Of a stretch of DNA of 44,265 nucleotides, positions 42,501-44,265 are shown one piece after another (the first letter of the stretch is position 1; each line of letters starts with the position of its first letter). This stretch comes from a bacterium (GTDB taxonomy: Bacteria > Hydrothermota > UBA3072 > JAPDKE01): positions 1 to 44,265 of the forward strand of contig JAPDKE010000005.1 of NCBI GenBank assembly GCA_029258725.1, given 5' to 3'. A program made the translations under genes and the position numbers. The notes under the pieces are model-generated. The model did no database searches and had not been told where the DNA came from. It saw only the letters and a program-made list of their open reading frames with translations.

Positions 42501-42618
42501 AGGCAACGATGGGCAAACTTTCCTTTTCTCCTTTTATACTGGTTCCCTCCATCTGGTTTACAGCATGAAGAGAACCAGAATGGAATGCTATGAGGGATAG
42601 AAATAAAAAAGATATCAT
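39580..42618 (-). CDS. Giant exported protein: GATase-like domain, two jelly-roll modules, sorting domain
   Basis: 1012 residues. Signal peptide about 1-19 (MISFLFLSLIAFHSGSLHA). Residues about 50-255 form the GATase/flavodoxin-like segment (RVLIIAKDDIYLSYFTATLD ... LNRGGNLFITGQDIGF), here nearest to the N-terminus. An Ig-like domain (about 260-365) precedes two jelly-roll modules (about 420-580, LFFDDMEGGEDGW; about 690-850, DTIFYDDVESDADGW). The last 85 residues are the sorting domain (LDPVMSSDVFRFEYG, YDVAGRRVVSL, SGIYFVRFD). GAGGAGGT precedes the ATG by 5 nt. First gene of the two-gene unit behind the promoter at 42641-42670. Probably a surface-exposed binding or structural protein. Confidence 0.8.
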   Translation of the reverse strand: MISFLFLSLIAFHSGSLHAVNQMEGTSIKGEKESLPIVASGDEKSNSPEWTLNRVLIIAKDDIYLSYFTATLDSLGVAYDVNSSGDDTALIFQYPVIIWMTGGNSNYTITSPEQWVLSKYLNRGGNLFITGQDIGFDLVECGLGVDFYLDYLHALYLSDDANFYDITGMPGDPIGDGLSFSIKGGDGANNQWYPSVIDTLNGSVPVFKYDDPQRMFGGIRYEGTYRLVYFSFGFEAIDTLPMRIEVMRRVLRYLVPVPLVKDANVTPVSLSPGDSVFITVRAFSPESLIDVFAEIRVPSGGVVDTAFLYDDGLHGDGGAGDGVYGGSWRTPSTSGVYYVNIYAVDADSEVGVIENAGRVSTVSPPVISFNPDTVVGYVAPFWSGVETLWVRNTGVDTLFFSLEEMDTAVSPSAAWGETLFFDDMEGGEDGWVTVDYSGIGNYWMRVDTHPAVSPWYHSPVFSWYCGDTSTGDYPQNLDNALITPPIYIPEYATSAYLSFWEWYSLYYGYDFGYVEISRDGVNGYQLRSGVTAESYGWKEAVLDLSPYIGDTVYIRFRLASGGWGGGTGWFIDDVVVGIKRWGVTWMDEDTREGRVPPGDSVPVELTFSARDFPSETLCTAILRFTSNAPDTSPVDVPVYLYVRIPRISLSADSFRISIPVNTLYQETLWVKNAGEGELVFTVDEGPYVFSKLLPDTIFYDDVESDADGWEYYGLWHRTSHRFISDSSSWYYGIEDVWNYNTGDANRGALVTPRIDLSTYEDAVLSFWHFLDAEGAPYEHGVLMASRDGGGSWEVIWEKNSTGGQWLQEIVDLDDWVGTGNFRLKFLFDTQDSNNNDFEGWYIDDILIAGSPFEADWLSASPSSGKAMEGESVAVIVTVDGSYMVPDTVYRAALVVKSNDINEPVRFAYVTVSTVSQGIGSKVPGRFFISLLDPVMSSDVFRFEYGVPKERRVILNVYDVAGRRVVSLVDGRRKPGYYRVSWNLENVPSGIYFVRFDVPEEHKVKVIKVAVVK

Positions 42619-42640
42619 AGCACACCTCCTCTTTTGAAAG

Positions 42641-42670
42641 ACTGTAACAGAAGAAATCCATCTGTGTCAA
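42641..42670 (-). promoter_or_regulatory. Promoter candidate for the 42618-36833 exported-protein pair
   Basis: On the minus strand a perfect TTGACA (42670-42665) is followed after 18 nt by TACAGT (42646-42641). The -10 box is weak, but the position is right: it ends 23 nt before the ATG at 42618, with GAGGAGGT in between. Confidence 0.5.
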
Positions 42671-42687
42671 GACCCGATCCTCCTCAA

Positions 42688-42855
42688 TTATCTCTCATGG
42701 TTCTTTATTACCTCTATATCCTCTCTTGCGCTCATGGCGTCGCAGAGGGAACATTCTATGGACTTTTTCAGGTGGTAAAAGTTCCAGAAACCGCTCCCAT
42801 TGTGATCTGCAAAAGATTCCCTATTTCTTCTTATCTGAGGGAGACGCATATCCAT
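42688..42855 (-). CDS. Doubtful 55-residue small ORF
   Basis: ATG at 42855 follows a GAGG with a 6-nt gap. The product begins MDMRLPQIRRNRESFADHNG, contains WNFYHLKKSIECSLCDAMSA with two closely spaced cysteines, and ends in EDIEVIKNHER. The composition looks protein-like, but there is no family match I can make, and another frame of the same strand also looks protein-like before a stop. It could be a small protein gene or a relic of a longer one. Confidence 0.22.
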   Translation of the reverse strand: MDMRLPQIRRNRESFADHNGSGFWNFYHLKKSIECSLCDAMSAREDIEVIKNHER

Positions 42856-42930
42856 TAATTGCCTCAAGCCCTATTACAGCCTCCATCCGGGGTATTCCAC
42901 GAATTATCCGGGTTTTTCGGGTATCAACCC

Positions 42931-42956
42931 TTGAAAATCATTCCCACCCCTATAAA
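42931..42956 (+). promoter_or_regulatory. Weak promoter candidate upstream of the B12-type radical SAM gene
   Basis: TTGAAA (42931-42936) and TATAAA (42951-42956) are only 14 nt apart, shorter than normal. TATAAA lies 8 nt before the ATG at 42965, and no ribosome site is present, so a leaderless transcript is possible. Confidence 0.3.
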
Positions 42957-42964
42957 CTTTTCCC

Positions 42965-44137
42965 ATGAAACTATCGGTTATATGGAGATACGAGTATCCA
43001 TCGCGATATGCATTCGTTGCACTCTCCGCATACATGGAACAGGAACTGGGAGAGGATATTGATGTTTTCTATGCATCGGCGGATGAACTCCCTTCCCTCA
43101 TCTCTTCCATCCCGGGTTTGAAACTCATTGGCTTCTCATTCTATTCCCATGAAAAAGAAAAAATAAAAAAAGAGGTTGAAAGAATAAAGAAAACAGAAAA
43201 TATCATTCTCATCGCAGGAGGACCCCATCCCTCAGGAGACCCATACGGGACACTCAGGATGGGATTTGATTATGTGTTCTTTGGGGAGGGGGAGGTATCT
43301 TTTGTTTCCTTTCTCCGCAGAATAATGAAAGGTGAAAGACCCGGGGAGAAAATAATAAAGGGAGAAAAAATCGGGCTTGACTTTTTTCCATTTCCAAGGA
43401 AAAAGAGAAGATTCTCACCCATTGAAATAACACGCGGATGCCCATCAGGATGTTTCTTCTGCCAGACATCGTATCTTTTTGGAAAGAAATTCCGACACAG
43501 ACCGGTTGAGGTAGTGAAGGAGGCAGTGAAATTTGCACTTGATGCGGGCTTGAAAGACATGAGATTCATATCCCCGAATTCGTTTGCGTATGGGTCAGAA
43601 GGTAAAACCCCAAAACCCGATGCAATTTACAGCCTTCTTTCTTCAATCCATGAACTTGTTCACGCAAGAGGAAGAATATTCTTCGGTTCCTTTCCATCAG
43701 AGGTGGGTCCTGAATGGGTAACCCCTGAACTTGTCTCCATGGTAAAAAAATTCTGCTCAAACGACAACTTAGTAATAGGTGCACAGAGCGGGAGTGAAAG
43801 GATACTCAAAGCAATACACAGAAGCCATGGGGTTCAGGAAATCTACCGGGCTGCTGAGTGTGTCCTCTCACAGGGACTCAGGGCTTATGTTGATATAATA
43901 TTCGGTCTTCCTGGAGAGACCGAAGAGGATATGTATGAGACATTCAAACTCATGGAAAATTTAATTAAAATGGGTGCAAGAATCCATGCCCATTACTTCA
44001 TGCCCCTTCCCGGTACCCCATTCGCCCGGAAAAAACCGGTTCCCTTACCACCATCCCTTTTAAAGGACATAAGAAGGCTTGTCTCAAAAGGAAAAGTCTT
44101 TGGGGATTGGGAAAAACAGATGCATTACTCTCTTTAA
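42965..44137 (+). CDS. B12-binding domain/radical SAM protein (MJ1487-like)
   Basis: 390 residues. The N-terminal about 125 residues have the fold of a cobalamin-binding domain (LIGFSFYSHEKEKI, IILIAGGPHPSGDPYGTL, FDYVFFGEGEVSF), although the DxHxxG histidine motif is not evident. The radical SAM core has C159-x3-C163-x2-C166 (RGCPSGCFFCQTSYLFG), then VIGAQSGSERILKAIHR and YVDIIFGLPGETEEDM, as in methylthiotransferase and B12-radical SAM families. It resembles the MJ1487-like group, known mainly from archaea and anaerobes; substrate unknown. There is no ribosome site before the ATG. Its stop overlaps the stop of the convergent antiporter gene. Confidence 0.8.
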   Translation: MKLSVIWRYEYPSRYAFVALSAYMEQELGEDIDVFYASADELPSLISSIPGLKLIGFSFYSHEKEKIKKEVERIKKTENIILIAGGPHPSGDPYGTLRMGFDYVFFGEGEVSFVSFLRRIMKGERPGEKIIKGEKIGLDFFPFPRKKRRFSPIEITRGCPSGCFFCQTSYLFGKKFRHRPVEVVKEAVKFALDAGLKDMRFISPNSFAYGSEGKTPKPDAIYSLLSSIHELVHARGRIFFGSFPSEVGPEWVTPELVSMVKKFCSNDNLVIGAQSGSERILKAIHRSHGVQEIYRAAECVLSQGLRAYVDIIFGLPGETEEDMYETFKLMENLIKMGARIHAHYFMPLPGTPFARKKPVPLPPSLLKDIRRLVSKGKVFGDWEKQMHYSL

Positions 44138-44265
44138 GATATCTCTCCTGCGCGGTGGAGGGCAATCTTTACAAGGGGTGGTCCCAGGAGTTCATAGATT
44201 ACGGTTGTTACTATTATTGTGCTCAGGATAAGGTCACCTCCCTGAGGGAGGGATATTTTTGCAAT
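44134..44265 (-). CDS. C-terminal end of a cation:proton antiporter-like membrane protein (partial)
   Basis: The last 43 residues are visible, with the stop at 44134-44136. The sequence LPQGGDLILSTIIVTTVIYE followed by LLGPPLVKIALHRAGEI is typical of the final transmembrane helix and tail of CPA-type Na+/H+ or K+/H+ antiporters (Na_H_Exchanger family), where a charged or polar segment precedes a hydrophobic helix ending in E-L-x-G-P. The gene enters from beyond the window. It ends in a 4-nt overlap with the convergent radical SAM gene. Confidence 0.65.
   Translation of the reverse strand: MAKISLPQGGDLILSTIIVTTVIYELLGPPLVKIALHRAGEIS

Larger units (their letters stand above)
42619..42964. other. 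Divergent intergenic region, 346 bases
   Basis: This region separates the minus-strand exported-protein unit from the plus-strand radical SAM gene. It holds the promoter at 42641-42670, a possible weak plus-strand promoter, and one doubtful minus-strand small ORF (42688-42855). Several other short frames exist on both strands; none has both a good start site and recognisable sequence. I see no RNA gene or long repeat. Confidence 0.6.

Noticed and set aside
42726-42968. Plus-strand ORF of about 80 residues before the radical SAM gene
   Set aside because: It has no ribosome site, no family features, and overlaps promoter elements on both strands.
1-44265. CRISPR arrays, phage genes, riboswitches and origins
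   Set aside because: I saw no regularly spaced repeats, phage structural genes, DnaA-box clusters or known riboswitch cores. Small ones could have been missed by eye.

Overview
The window reads as a chromosomal segment of an anaerobic, probably Gram-negative bacterium, most likely an uncultivated lineage. Five large exported proteins end in a T9SS/Por-type C-terminal sorting-like domain. Housekeeping genes (cysS, rsmB, tadA) are bacterial, promoters look sigma70-like (TTGACA boxes), and ribosome sites are strong GGAGG. The exported proteins together with an Hdr-Mvh hydrogenase operon, an archaeal-type ApgM and PASTA-only proteins suggest a candidate phylum near the FCB group (WOR-3/Stahlbacteria or Hydrothermae-like). 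That placement is inference. Nearly everything is transcribed from the minus strand.

Layout, left to right. 1-1092 (+): the 3' end of an ISL3-like transposase, a doubtful small ORF and a small beta-barrel-like exported protein, closed by a hairpin terminator. 1134-6574 (-): two giant exported sorting-domain proteins with their own promoter. 6646-18341 (-): an 11-gene redox operon. In transcription order it is two paralogous FAD/NAD(P) oxidoreductases, a six-cluster ferredoxin, an extended MvhD, a double-module HdrA, a second MvhD, MvhG, MvhA, a hydrogenase maturation protease, HdrC and HdrB. Its promoter at 18412-18440 overlaps a near-perfect Rex-type operator (18396-18413). 18457-24873 (-): an operon started by an ArsR-type regulator with its own palindromic operator, followed by two radical SAM/SPASM enzymes, a TPR protein, ApgM and a thioredoxin-thioredoxin-CcdA fusion. 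24921-36791 (-): a very long run beginning with tRNA-Arg(ACG), tRNA-Lys(CTT), tadA and tRNA-Ser(CGA), then an M6-like metalloprotease, a small exported protein, cysS, rsmB, two PASTA proteins, two glycosyltransferases, a PIG-L deacetylase and a WbqC-family protein. 36833-42618 (-): two more giant exported proteins sharing a duplicated module. 42965-44137 (+): a B12-binding radical SAM protein, overlapping by 4 nt the 3' end of an antiporter-like gene (-) that runs off the window.

The most interesting system is the Hdr-Mvh operon. It has all parts of the methanogen H2-dependent flavin-based electron-bifurcating complex (MvhADG-HdrABC) plus four additions: two NAD(P)H-type flavoproteins with different residues at the nucleotide-specificity position, a polyferredoxin, and a second MvhD with a new C-terminal domain. 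A Rex-like site predicts control by the NADH/NAD+ ratio. A reasonable model is an H2/ferredoxin/NAD(P)H/disulfide electron exchanger whose disulfide substrate is unknown. The second notable locus is the tRNA/tadA operon, where the end of tadA lies inside the tRNA-Ser gene and the enzyme sits beside the tRNA it is expected to edit.
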